Shown here: piece by piece, positions 1 to 12,000 of the stretch
Numbering within the stretch: position 1 is the stretch's first letter
Layout: each line of letters opens with the position of its first letter
NCBI GenBank assembly: GCA_947359465.1
Contig: OX375878.1
Location: 89,750,377-89,814,376, forward strand
Reading direction: 5' to 3'
DNA from: Metellina segmentata
Taxonomy: Eukaryota > Arthropoda > Arachnida > Araneae > Tetragnathidae
Length of the DNA: 64,000 nt
Translations under genes and position numbers: made by a program
The notes under the pieces: generated by a model
Seen by the model: only the letters and a program-made list of their open reading frames with translations
Database searches by the model: none
What the model was told of the DNA's origin: nothing

Positions 1-155
1 ATAGAGTTTCTGAAGTAAGGTTTTACAGTAGAAACTCCAACACAGCATTCAAACTTCAAACAACAATTATTTTAATTTCGACATAGTAAGGTTTCTCCAC
101 TTTCTTGTTAATACATCCATTTTCTCACAAATAATAATCTCTACCCTATGTACTT

Positions 156-1248
156 CAGTCAAAAAAACGACTCACCCGATAGCAATTGCACACTTTACAC
201 CGCAGAACAAAAGGGAAGGTAGGAATTGATGGGAATGAATGTTTTCTACAAATATCAATATTTAAAATTTGTCTGAGGGGCCGTCTTCATATGAAATTGG
301 GTGCTTTCTCCGATGATTTCAGTGCGAAGCTCCATCTTGTATCACAAATTCGGATTATACACACAATTTCAGGTGGAAAGAAAAAAAAGTTCATCAATTT
401 TAATGGATTTTCACCGTTTTCTAAGTGTTTGAAAATTAGATCTACTAATGGAAAATTAGTGTTTCATTTTTTTTGTTATATTTGCTACAAATATTATTTT
501 TTTTGGAAATTGTTCTTTCAACCTTTGCTACCCAAAAACCCAAACACAATCGATAAACATTTGAATTATTAAACTAAGTATATTATTTTTTATTAATTAT
601 AATGTTAATATTCAAAAAAATTATGAATAAAAATATGAACAAATTTTGACACAATGTGATTCAACTGTTACTGAAACATCGGAATTCGAAATTCCAGCTC
701 ATTACGTGCATAATTAGTAGCGCAGTGAGACTTTTTTGCAAAATTCGATTATTATTATCATCGTTATTGGGGATTGTTCACAAAGTGAAAACATAAATTT
801 CTGCCAACAGATCCTGGGATTCAATCAGAATGGATTCTGACTTAGTAACCATCTTAATGAACTCCATACCATTGCCGTGCAACAGGTCATTGACAGAGAC
901 GGCCACTAAACGTCTATTTATAATGTGATTTAACTCCGAACATTTACACGCTACCTCAATGGAATGAATGAATTTATGAATTTTCTCGGTCTATTTTACG
1001 CCATTTTACATAATGTTTTTATCAAATTGCCTGAAATTTTGTGTATTCAAATTTGTGATAAAAGAGGAGGGTTCGTATTGAAATTATCGTAGAAAGCACC
1101 CAATTTAATATGAAGACGGCCCCTTAGACAAATTTTAAGTATTGATATTTGTAGAAAACATAAATACCTATCGATTGCTACCTTCCGTTTCGTTCTGTGT
1201 TGGAAATTGTACAATTATGATCGGGTGAGTCGGTTTTTTTTTGTGACG
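156..1248. mobile_element. Foldback DNA transposon / MITE with ~165-bp inverted arms
   Basis: The left arm (about 158-325) and the right arm (about 1075-1245) are inverted copies of each other, with clear identity around the GACTCACCCGAT end and the inner GGGGCCGTCTTCATAT block. The 750 bp between them is AT-rich and non-coding; the ORF at 186-572 is only a reading of the left arm. A shorter relative lies at 57.46-58.0 kb. The superfamily is unassigned because no transposase is present. Confidence 0.7.
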
Positions 1249-1952
1249 TGTGTACAACCTTCGCTAAAAGCATGTAATAACTATACATACATCAACTGCA
1301 TTACTTTGAATATTACATATAAAACTGAAAATTAATTCAGTTTATGATATATTGAAGTTGTAACTTCAATAAAGAAAACGAATAAAATGAAATTAATTAT
1401 CAACTGTACGATACGTTTTTCTGTGTGAATTAGGAGAAGTTTTCGTTCTTAAATGCTGATCACTTTGCTTAAGTTCGTTATTTAAAAGTTGGACTTCTAA
1501 TTCATTAAAGGTTAATGTATGATTTGCTTTCAACTCCAGAATTTTCTTTCAAAATAAGGATTCCAACAAAATTTCTTACGTATTTTTATAATAAGCTACT
1601 CTGATAAAAAAAATACAAATAAACTCCTGTCCTGATAACAGTGGATGCTTTGCTCCATTGAAATGGCCTTGGACGATCTTGTATAGTTATTAGCTTGTCC
1701 GAAGGAGTTTCATTTTCCTTCGATGATTTCCATAAATGAACTACTACTATTTTTGAATTACGCTTAGAAATATAATGCAATGGATATTTAGTAATGCGAA
1801 CAAACAAAACTAAATATCAGTGTTAAATATTAATTACATACTTTTGACTGCCTATTGTATAATATGTAATAAGATGCAACAGGAAAATTTAATTTTATGT
1901 AGTAAAATAAAAATTTTTGACAAAACACCACTGCACTTAGAACAGCTAACTT

Positions 1953-2402
1953 ATGTTGTTGTTGTTTCTCATGCCTACACTGGCAGACCAGAGGAGTGCC
2001 AGGCCCGTCTAAGACGGCAAGAGGCGGTGCGCCTTCAATGTTATTGAGCCCCATTGGGAGGAAGTCCGACTTTGCTCGACATACATGACACATCCGTTTT
2101 ACAGGAAGGTCCCTTTCATACATCCATTCACTCACACATATCGTAATTTAGATCCCAATCAGAGGCCGATAACCCCTTGATCAGTTACCCCCAGAGGTAT
2201 TGATTTGGTATGGGAACATGTGGGAGTTTGTGACCACGACCTATTTAACGTGCCCCAGTCACCATTAGTGAACACGACGGTCTTTAGCCAGGTCGAAGCG
2301 CCGATCTTACAATCATCAGAATTGCAGGCTCCGTCGAGGACAGAACCCACAACCCTTCTCATGCGAGCCCGACGCTCTACAGACTGAGCTACCGCGGCTC
2401 AC
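1953..2402 (-). mobile_element. tRNA-headed SINE, family 1
   Basis: On the minus strand it starts with a tRNA-like pol III head: an A box in GGTAGCTCAGTCTGTAG (about 2385) and a B-box-like GGGTTGTGGGTTC (about 2350). A ~370-bp body follows, ending in an (AAC)n tail at 1954-1966. Short ORFs inside are incidental. It lacks an aminoacyl-stem partner, so it is not a functional tRNA gene. Confidence 0.7.
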
Positions 2403-3140
2403 AGATAACTTATTTTACTGTAATATAAAAGCTTGAACTGTCCAACGTCTTGGAAGATTTATAGGATTTGAATAAAATTGAATTCTATGTACTTACATTA
2501 AAGATTACTACTCTCTAAGTATTCCTACATACCATTTTCAATCCAGAGTAAAAGTAAAATAGCTCTTGTTTATGGAAATCCCAGAATAGAATGAGATTTG
2601 CTTCTAATCCGTCATCAAAATTCCCCATTTCATTATTCATTCAAAATACAGTAGTTTTGTTTCAATGAATTTAATTAGATATAAGCTATATAAAAACTAG
2701 AAACAATAGAAACACATACACACACAAATTGGATATCTAGGTTTTGTTGTTATTCATATTTTAAATAATCCAATTATGATACTTTCGGGTATATCGTGGT
2801 TTCCTATTCCAATTCCTATTTATTGAGAAATATTTTTGAAAAGTTCCCTTTTGCAACCCTAATTGAATTTTTCATGTTCCACAATTTAGGGTTATGCATA
2901 CTTGGGCAGGTAATGACGTTTAATATAGGACATCAATTCTCTCTCTTTGTATAATGTGCTTGCAACAAATGATTTTAATATTTATGTAGATTGTGCAAAT
3001 TTTTAATTACCATCCATATAAGGACTTGACATTGAAATTTGGGTAGAATGTCTATACTGAATAGTGAATGGATATAAATGAGATTCTATATATATAATTA
3101 GGTATAAAAAAGATATTTTAATAAATTTTCACACTTATAC
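2403..3140. other. AT-rich spacer, nothing recognised
   Basis: No conserved ORF, tRNA head or repeat end is visible. Short runs of A/T dominate. Confidence 0.5.
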
Positions 3141-3143
3141 ACT

Positions 3144-3724
3144 ATATGGACAAAATTATTTGTTAAAAGTATATAGACAAAAGTAATTGGAACTGCAGAA
3201 ATTCTAAGGATCCATCTTAGTGAGTGGTTGTTTTCCTCGTTAGGACTAAGCCCATTGCTTTATGCACCTGGAACATGGACGCTGAAGTGTACCTCGACGT
3301 TCTGGATGATTCGGCCTTGCCTAAACTATGCGACTACGGCGATGATGGTTGTTTTTTACAACAGGATCGAGCTTCATGTCATGCTGCAAAACGTATGCTG
3401 GACTGGTTTCCTGAAAATGAGGCAAATTTGCTTGACTGACCTGTTCAGAGCCCCGATGTCAATCCGATCGAGCACTTGTGGGACAAACTGGAGCAAAGAG
3501 TACGACACCGCCACGCACGCCCACCTCCACAACAATTTATTCTCATAGCCTTCCAAGAGGCATGGCGAGTTATTCCTGCACAGACTTACAGAAAACTTGT
3601 GGAAAGTATGTCTCAACGTGTTGCAGCTGTAATAGAAGCGAAATGAGATCATACCCTGTACTACACTGAATGATAAGTCACTTTTTCTGAAAAACATGTA
3701 GTGTCCAAATACTTTTGTCCATAT
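3144..3724 (+). mobile_element. Internally deleted Tc1-like transposon
   Basis: Short inverted ends (ATATGGACAAAA at left; its complement at 3713-3724). Only the transposase C-terminal half remains: a Q-Q-D-R-A-S-C-H block (second catalytic Asp) near 3360, then, across a stop, Q-S-P-D-V-N-P-I-E-H-L-W (catalytic Glu) near 3450. The first Asp and the DNA-binding domain are gone. Confidence 0.75.
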
Positions 3725-3756
3725 GTATCTGATATATTTCTAAATAATTTAGAAAT

Positions 3757-4078
3757 GTTAATAGAAATAGAAATAGTTGTTATTAGAAATAGAAATAGTT
3801 GTTAATAAAAAATAGAAATAGTTGTTAATAGAAATAGAAATAGTTGTTAATAAAAATAGAAATAGTTGTTTATAGAAATAGAAATAGTTGTTAATAGAAA
3901 TAGTAATAGTTGTTAATAGAAATAGAAATAATTATTAATAGAAATAGAAATAGTTGTTAATAGAAATAGAAATAGTTGTTAATAGAAATAGAAATAGTTG
4001 TTAATAGAAATAGAAATAGTTGTTACTAGAAATAGAAATAGTTGTTAATAGAAATAGAAATAGTTGTTAATAGAAATG
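3757..4078. repeat. 22-bp minisatellite, about 14-15 copies
   Basis: Unit GTTGTTAATAGAAATAGAAA plus two bases, itself built from the hexamer AGAAAT. It starts about 30 bp beyond the Tc1 remnant. Confidence 0.9.
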
Positions 4079-4574
4079 GTCTTCCTTTGGGGTTTAACAT
4101 AAGGTGATTAGTTCTATCGGGCGTTGTTTAATGTTTCAAGCAAGACATATAATTTCGTGAATTCTTCTTATAAAAAATGTTATTAAATAACAATTTAATT
4201 GTATGAGTGTTTCACATAGTAAAAATAATTGAAAAAATTAATGTATCATGAACACGAAATAACGTTTATCACACATTTAAAATACAGGATATAAATTTGG
4301 CAACTAAATCTTATCGTAATTTTTATCATGTCACCATAACCCAGGTACATTAGATTTGAACGATAATTTTAGGTAAGAAATCCACAAAATCCTTTATGAA
4401 TCTGACTCTAAAGTCCTTGTTGTGTATACTACATGCGTTAATTTAGGACAGAATAATTATATAAATCGTAGAATATGGTCCATAAAAACATGTTTGTTAA
4501 GTCCCTTAATTCTGCCGCCTTAAATTATAAGTCTTGTCCGATTGAAATGACAATGTGAGAGGCCTTTTCTGCCT

Positions 4575-4690
4575 TGTTTTAATGCAGGTGGCGGTAGTTT
4601 TTCTGAGTCGTAAAATTTTGGGTTCGATACCGGACCGTCGCCACTAGCTCATTGTTTTGCTCTAATAGGACGTTAATTACAATACCCATC
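4575..4690 (+). mobile_element. SINE family 2 fragment
   Basis: Contains ATACCGGACCGTCGCCAC and TAGGACGTTAATTAC, matching the 3' body of the SINE family seen complete at 34.4 and 56.9 kb. Confidence 0.45.
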
Positions 4691-4744
4691 TTCCTGAATT
4701 AGAACTTTTTTCTGTACGTGACGTTATTTGGCTAGTGATTGACT

Positions 4745-5115
4745 CTTTGATTTTTTTCAATCGTCTGGAACGGTTCTTTCGCCTGCATGTCCGACCCCCT
4801 GAACAAATTACCTAACTTGAGCGAAAGAGCCTTGAGTAGCATTTACGACTGACGATTTTCTTTCATAGTATTGTGTGGCGAGCGACCTTTTGCCTTTCTC
4901 CTAAAGCGTTCACAACACACGGTCAATAGTACACGAACAAAAGAAGGGATCCTCTAGAAGGTCAGTCGCTGATAACTTATAAATGGTGGTCGAAGCCAGC
5001 GGTCACTTAAAAGGTGGATAACATTCACCGTACACAGATCTATACCATACCGCTGGTGGAAACGAAATTGTGCAGTAACAATTGTCTACATGCCGCTATT
5101 TAACTGTGCATTTAT
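4745..5115 (+). repeat. Dispersed repeat R1, copy 1
   Basis: About 370 bp closely matched by 41700-42100 in the same orientation. Shared blocks include CATTTACGACTGACG, CATAGTATTGTGTGGCG and CTAGAAGGTCAGTCGCTGAT. No ORF, no TIRs and no tRNA head seen. Family unknown. Confidence 0.65.
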
Positions 5116-6055
5116 AGGTTATTATAAGGTTAACTATTTAATTGTTTCAAAATCACGTATGTTATTAGGAAATAAATAGTCTAAACTAAAAGGTAAGAAT
5201 AAAGGCTAATTTTTTAAACTTTATAGATTTTTATTATCCTAGTACGAGTCGGAAAGGGAAGAATTTACTTCCATTACCCAAATATTCTCTCTTCATACAT
5301 ATCGGGGTTACCTTAACGTGTTGTTTATAGAGTTTTTGGAATTTAATCCAATTTGCTTTATCTAATTAACTGTCATACATTAATCCAGAATTCATTCTTT
5401 CAAATTGTTATTATTGAGCAGTTGAAATCGTATTCGCAAACCAAGCCAACTGACATAATGTTCGGAATGCGTACAGGACGTACAGTTTGAGGAGAAATAC
5501 ATCTAATATCGTAACAATTCAGAAATAAGCCTCCAGAATGGCGTGTAAAGAAAATTTCAATGCCAATTCTATTCTTTCTGAATCGAAACCGGGACTTTAT
5601 TCTCTGTTGCACTGCACATCCGCTTTGACAACTGTTTATACTTTACTAGCCGTTTTATCATTTCCTGTAACCCCAGTAAGTTAATTGTTCTTTAATGTCA
5701 TAGTTCGTTCCTCCCGTTTCCTTTGAGTAAATATTTAGTGTTTGTGTTGCCTTCTGTGATTTTTAAATACCTTCCATGAAGGTAGTATTTGGGTTTCAGG
5801 GGTCAGTTTGTGTGTAAGAACGAAACTAGCTGTCGTAAGTTACAATCTTTAATCCCGCAAATAAAGCTTCGTGTCAGTGTATTTCCACTATGCTTGTGTC
5901 ATGATATAAATAATTTTATTTATATTATTAAACTCAAAATTTAGGCTTATAAGTATGAAAATAAACCATCGAAAATTCATCACTGCACTTTTTTAAAGGT
6001 GAAACAAACGGGACATAGGTCTAACATCCCTTAATTTTTCTGAGGTATTTGGCAT
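5116..6055. other. AT-rich spacer, nothing recognised
   Basis: No supported coding sequence or repeat end. The minus-strand 70-codon ORF at 5400-5612 has no recognisable motif. Confidence 0.45.
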
Positions 6056-6059
6056 TTTA

Positions 6060-6315
6060 GTTTAAATTGCTCTGGGAGGGGTTGGTGATGGTCCGTGATT
6101 AAAACCGAAGGGGATATCCGAGGACAATACCACGTAAATTTTAAACAAGGTGAGATGATTAGAAAAACAACTGAGGCTGCACTCTCTCTCCAAACTTCTA
6201 CATCAGGACAACGGGAGGACATTAGAGGACACCACAGAAAACGCGCACTAGCCCCAACTCGAAACCATCCGGTTGCTAATCCGTTACTCTTCTAACCGGG
6301 CTACCGAGGCCTTTT
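6060..6315 (-). mobile_element. SINE family 2 copy
   Basis: The minus-strand head GGCCTCGGTAGCCCGGTTAG (6315 downward) is tRNA-like, and GGTTTCGAGTTGG is a B-box-like segment. The body shares the 'ccaaacttc...' and 'aaaattacgtggt' blocks with other copies. Overlapping ORFs on both strands are incidental. Confidence 0.6.
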
Positions 6316-6569
6316 ATGAGGACTGATAGATGAACGCCCAGTACGCCACTTAGACCTCGTTCACAGGAGGTGCGTAAAACACGAGTTTGGAGAGGCTATA
6401 AGGGTCCCGCTCGTCAAGGTCGCAAAGATAGATACTTGAATTAGAGGAATAAATAAACATAATTTAATAACGAACGCCTCTGCAACCAACATAAATAGAG
6501 CCTTAGAATACAGATAATCTTCATTAAGTCATCTTCAAGTATACATATTTGACGTGTAACAACTTAAAT

Positions 6570-6790
6570 CTTCGTAGAGGTTGTCTCGACGAGGTATCTC
6601 ATCATTTGCGAAACCGAACTAGATCTTTCATGGACGAAATATCTCGTCATTTAAAAGAAAACTGACCAGATCGTGATCTTCGACGACCAAAATATCAGCA
6701 CTGAGGAAAACAGGATAACGCTTAACTGTCAAAATCGGTCAGATATTGGTGGAGCAGATATCTTGTCGAAACCACTTGGCCAAGAGAATC
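6570..6790. repeat. Palindromic TTAA-type repeat, copy
   Basis: Contains the recurring cassette of a GACGAGATATCTCGTC-like palindrome alternating with ACTGACCAGATC(T)TGAT, and ends in GTCGAAACCACTTGG. A 5' TTAAAT end is visible near 6566. Confidence 0.65.
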
Positions 6791-6939
6791 GGAATACATT
6801 TACGTATTTAATTTTAAACACTTTCCTCTCCTTGTCACTTCTCGCACGTAGCACAAAAATGACTACCAAGCCACCGTGCAATTTAAGAAGCTAAGTGGGA
6901 TAAAGATTAGGTCCTGCGCATTTATTGGTAAGTGTACTA

Positions 6940-7350
6940 GTGCATCAAGGCCACGGACTAGGAACAAGAAAACGGCCATCCCGAGCGGCCGACTCGATCC
7001 CCGTAATTCGATTGTACAAGGATTTGAATTGCCTCCATCCATTTATCGGTGATCCAAAGCACGTATTCCTGACCACCTTCTCCTGCTAGTTGCGACGAAA
7101 GAACCACCATTCCGGACAACTTTATCTGATTGGAATTTTCCTGTGCTACCCTCCCTCCTAAACAACTTTGGGGACTCTCTACTGGGACGAGGGGAGTCTA
7201 GGCAATTAAATAGATAGGATTTTCTTTTGGGACTAACCCATGTAATGCAGGTAATTGAGAACACACGGTCTTTGATTGAATGACTGATTGATTCATTGAT
7301 GGACTGGTGGGGGAAAATGGCGCCTGCTTTTCTAAGTAGATGAGGCCAAC
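6940..7350 (-). mobile_element. Unassigned retroposon-like repeat
   Basis: On the minus strand it begins with a (CATCAATGAATCAATCA)-like simple segment (7302 downward) and runs through a GC-richer body to about 6940. The open segments have no known domain. A SINE or LINE tail is the best guess. Confidence 0.3.
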
Positions 7351-7353
7351 AAA

Positions 7354-8003
7354 CGTGACCGTTGATTTAAAACCGAATGACAGGATTAACCTGAATCTGG
7401 GCCTCTTCGATTGCATGGTTACTTTATTTTGATGGGGATGTGGCTTATTGTGTGATTTGATTACGCTTGTAAAGCTCTTTAGTGGATCTTGAAATGTGTT
7501 TGTTTAGCATTTTATTTTTACTGAGCTGCGATATCTTCACCACCCACTTATAGAATTGGCCTGCTACGTAAGTGTTGTGTTGTTTTGGATGTTCTATATC
7601 ATCGTGTTCAATGGTCGGGACAATGTTTTAATTATGAATTTTATAAAAGATGAAATGATTCAAATTATTGAGTTGTGGATCCTTAAATGGACTTGGGGGG
7701 GGTATGGCTCGTACATGTCAAAGATGAGGTAGCAAAACGTGACCATTGATTCAAATGCGAATCACGAGATTCACCTGAATCTGAGCCTCTTCGATTGCTT
7801 GGTTACTTTATTTTGATGGGGATGTGTGGCTTATTGTGTGGTTTGATTACGCTTGTAAAGCTGTTTAGTGGATCTTGAAATGTGTTTGTTTAGCATTTTA
7901 CTTGTACTGAGCTGCGATATCTTCACCACCCACTTATAGAATTGGCCTGCTAAGTAAGTGTTGTGTGTTGATTTGGGTGTTCTATTATCGTGGTCAATGG
8001 TAT
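7354..8003. repeat. Duplicated 270-bp segment, spacing 384 bp
   Basis: 7354-7640 and 7738-8003 are direct copies (for example CTTCACCACCCACTTATAG in both), separated by about 100 bp of unique sequence and differing by scattered substitutions. Confidence 0.85.
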
Positions 8004-8029
8004 ATATATATATAAACCTACCCCTCTGA

Positions 8030-8385
8030 GTGTCGTGTTGCGCATTATTTCACCATACAACTTGCAGTTTTCCAAGTTTTATAACTTTTAACTTTTCACC
8101 TATCCTTCCCAGGATTCTTTCAACCAATGAATGTGGTTCTTCAGTCAATGAACTTTGTTTCTATGAGTAGAATTACTCAAATTTACGGAATATATTTAAA
8201 TGGTGCTTTAAGGCTCGTGTTACGCATGATTCCACCATTCAATTTACAGTTTCCGTGCATGACTTATAAACAGTTTTCGACTTTCTGACCAGAATTCTAC
8301 CTAGGATTCATTCAACCAATGAATGTGGCTCCTTAGTCACTGAACGTTGTTTTCATAAGTGGAAACAAATTTAAATTTCGGGAAT
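8030..8385. repeat. Diverged 181-bp tandem duplication upstream of exon 1
   Basis: Copies at 8030-8204 and 8211-8385 share CAACCAATGAATGTGG, CGTGTTxCGCAT and a sequence ending in an A/T-rich tract. They lie about 510 bp before exon 1, so they could be regulatory or simply an old duplication. Confidence 0.75.
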
Positions 8386-8896
8386 ATTAAGTATGCAAAT
8401 TTAGTAGTACAAAACAGGGGACAGTAGAACTCAACTATTTTCAAAATCAAGTATAAATATTTTCTTTGTCTTGTTGGAGGTACAGAAATCTCTTTTAAGC
8501 TTTTAAATCATTTTCAGTGCCTCAGCTTTTCAGTATAATGAGGCCCAAACAGAATGTAATGATTTAAAAGAAGTTTTTCTCTGATGAAGGATTTGATATC
8601 TAAAAACGAATAAACACACTTCTACGTTTTTCTACATAGATCCTCGATTAAGGCCTCAGGGACACAGTAAAATATGAAAGCGAAACTGAAGCTTTGAGCC
8701 AGGAAATTACCAACGGAAGTTTAGATTGGCTTATCACTACTTCTCCCTTTCGGATCTCGTGTAATCGACTTTTTCTGATTAATAGAAAGTACATCTTACA
8801 ATACAAAATGTATTACTTTTATTCTGTCCTTCATTTCATCAACTTTATATAAACATTTGTCTAAGTTTTAAATTAATTCTGATTAATATCTTTCAG

Positions 8897-9006
8897 ATCA
8901 AAAGTTTTTCAAAACAGAGGATGAAAACAATACTGTTTTCTTTAGCTTTTCTTCTTCAATTTCTGGGCGTTGAGTTGAGTGGTAATTGGTGCAATAAAAC
9001 TAAAAC
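8897..9006 (+). CDS. Exon 1: 5' UTR end, start codon and signal peptide
   Basis: ATG at 8921 opens [14 protein letters not shown]..., a basic n-region and a Leu/Phe-rich core ending near L-S/G-N at residue 20, followed by N-W-C, the first EMI cysteine. The donor GTAAGT starts at 9007 and splits a codon after its second base (phase 2). An acceptor-like ...ATCTTTCAG ends at 8896, so 8897-8920 is probably 5' UTR of this exon and a non-coding exon may lie upstream. The coding part is 8921-9006. Confidence 0.82.
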
Positions 9007-12000
9007 GTAAGTAAAGTTTTTTGCAAGTTTAAAAATTGTAACATTTTAATAAGAGGAGAAGGTATTTTTTCGATAATTAAAATAAACTTCATGAATACGG
9101 TTGTAATTCTTACATGACTATGGCTTTAATTTACAGCTATATCCAATCATATTGGATGCCCTATCAAGCATCAGAGTACCGTCATTACAGGGAGGCATGT
9201 TTTCTATTTATCAAGTGTGACAAATGGAAGTAAGTGTGAAACATATGTTTCTAATTTGTGTGTGGAACTTATTACTTTTTGCAGTTATATCAGTATATCA
9301 GCTTTTAGGTGTATATGCGTTGATTGATAAGGCTAATGAAAGGTATAATTTAGCAATATAAGGAGAAAAGCTCTATTGTGAAAAACCCTGATATCAATGA
9401 TGAAAGGGCAGTGTAATTAATTTCATGTATATCAAATACAGTACATTTACGATCTGTTATTATCCATAATTATCCATCATATCATTATTATCCATTATAT
9501 CATTATTATATAAATTTATCCGTCCTAAATCTGGATCTGGGTGTAAATCACCATTCGGTTATTATTTCAGAATCAGCCCATTCTTAAAGCTTTTAATTTT
9601 TTTTGGCACTCAAAACACTAGTTTTTAATTTAAATTATGCTATTATCTAGAATTTGTTTTGTTGCTATTGTTTAACCTTGAAATGTCAGTAGGCCTCATA
9701 TCCAGATTATTTCATATCTATGAAATGATATGATGGTTATTATTAGACTTTTAGAAAAAAAGGAACAGTACGGAATATTTTTTTGCTGTTGAATATTCTG
9801 TGACTTTTCGCGTAATGATTGTTTTCGGGTTTAATAAAAACAAGTTAAAATTATTCGAGTTAAACTTTTAACAATTGCTTTCTACGAGTCTGTTATTAAA
9901 CATGTTAAAAACCTTTTTAAATAGTTTGAAATGAAATCTGGTTTATGCAATCAGTTTTTGTAAACTTTGTATGGGCTGTTTAAAAGATTTTATGTTGCTA
10001 CTATGATTAACACATATGTATTGTTGATTTAATCACGAAAACAATCCCAGAGATTGAAAATAGTTGTTTACTGTTATTACGATAGAAATCTGAATGCTTT
10101 GTAGATGGTTGCCTTAACAAAAAATAATATTAGTTTAAAATTTCTGTGCGTCTAAAATACGATATAAACATTACATGCATTATCTTTGTTTCATGACAGA
10201 AGTTTGAGCAAATATCGAAATACTATCTTTGGGATTCAGATTAAGTTTGATTATTCATTGTAACATTATGCTCTCTCTCTCTTTTTTTTTTTAGCACAGT
10301 AAAAAAAAGTCCCTAGAAACCATAAGATGTAATTGAAATCACGTAAATATCTAGAAATATTTTATTTTAAACATGCCTTTCAAAAAATGTTCGCACTTTA
10401 ATTTGTCTTCTTATTTAATCTTCTTTTAATTAATATTCTGAAAAATAGAATTTTAACACTCCAAGTGGGGTCGTCAAAATATCTCGTTTATCTAGATCTG
10501 ACCAATTTTGTTAATACTTGACGAGGTATCTCTTCATAAATTTTAAAATCATAAAAAACTCGAAACTGCGATTTCGAAGATGTTTAAAAGTTAGAAACCG
10601 AACCCGCAGTCCTTGTCAAAAAGAAGTAACTGCGGGTCTAAGACAATTGGACAGGTTACATTAACAGTGGTGTAAGTTACTTTTACGAAAATAAAAGACA
10701 GAACTTCCACTGCCATCAGTTCGCCCTTGAATAAAGATTTGACTTGCTTCACGTTTTCAGTTAACAGATTGACTTAGATCTGGTTTCTGTGTCCAACTAA
10801 TTATATTTAGTTAAATCTGGTTACATTATATCGAGTTTCAGTGTCAACATTTTTCTAAAATGTGACTTACACCACTGTAACTTTAAGCCGTTCAATTGAT
10901 CAATTCCCTAATCGGCGGCGTATCAGACGGATTGTATGGCAGAAAATGGACTCTATTGTAATGTCTGCAGTTGACAGAAACTTTTAACAAATGCACCGAT
11001 CTCGGCGCAAGAATGTGCATAGAATGGCACAGGATTGGTATAGGCAGTAGCATGCCAGTTGATGAAACCTCTAATTTCTGCGAGAAACATAATAGTTCGC
11101 TTATAGTGGTGTTGTTAAAGGCGTAACTGGACATTCGAGGATGGGAAAAAGGTGATGTTGTCAGACAAATCACGCTGCACTTTTTTTTTAACTGACGGAA
11201 GGCGTAGAGTTTGACGAGAACCCAGGAAGCAATGAACCTATCTTGCCATGTAAAAGGTCAAGGGTCTGGTACTATCATGGTGTGGACATGTTCTGCTGAT
11301 TTAGAATTGGTCCCCTGTTGTTTCTTGATGGAAGTCATGCAACACTTGAACATCTTGACAGATCAAGTGCATCTTGAAAGGCTACAATTTTACTACGGCG
11401 TTGACGAATGTTTCATGGAGGATAATGGAGCCATATATAACGCATAGATGGTTTTCACTTAACATCAATCGGACTTTCAAAATCTTCCCTGGCCACTTCA
11501 AAACCGGATATTAACCCTATAGAGAACGTTTGGGGTATGTTGGAAAGAAGCGTCTAACAGCAATCTCACCTCTGCTATCCGCTTTACAGGATCTTAAGAT
11601 CTGTGAATCCAATGCAAGGTATTCTCTGGACTTAAATGAACTTCAGAACCTTGTAGAATCTATTCCTAAGCGCATACATGCGGTGCATACATCTGTATAA
11701 AAGAAGGTCGAATAAAATATGAATCCCAGGTTTTTAATTCATTGGCCAGTATGTTGTCCTACCTCGTGAAGACCACCAAAAGATGGGACAACCTCAAAAT
11801 TATTCCCGTAGAAAACCTGCCATGTACTGTCCATCCTATGAATCAAGACCTATTGCAAACTGTTACCACTTCATGGCGAAGAACATTTTGGTTTTTGTAC
11901 ATGGATCTTAATTTTCCTTATAGTAATAGTTTTGGCCGTGTCAAGGTACGTCGTCCTCAGCCGAACTGTCCAGATCATGTACAAGATATCTCTTAAAAAC

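Noticed and set aside
186..572. 128-codon ORF as a host gene
   Set aside because: It is a reading of the left arm of the foldback element and has low-complexity C-terminal content.
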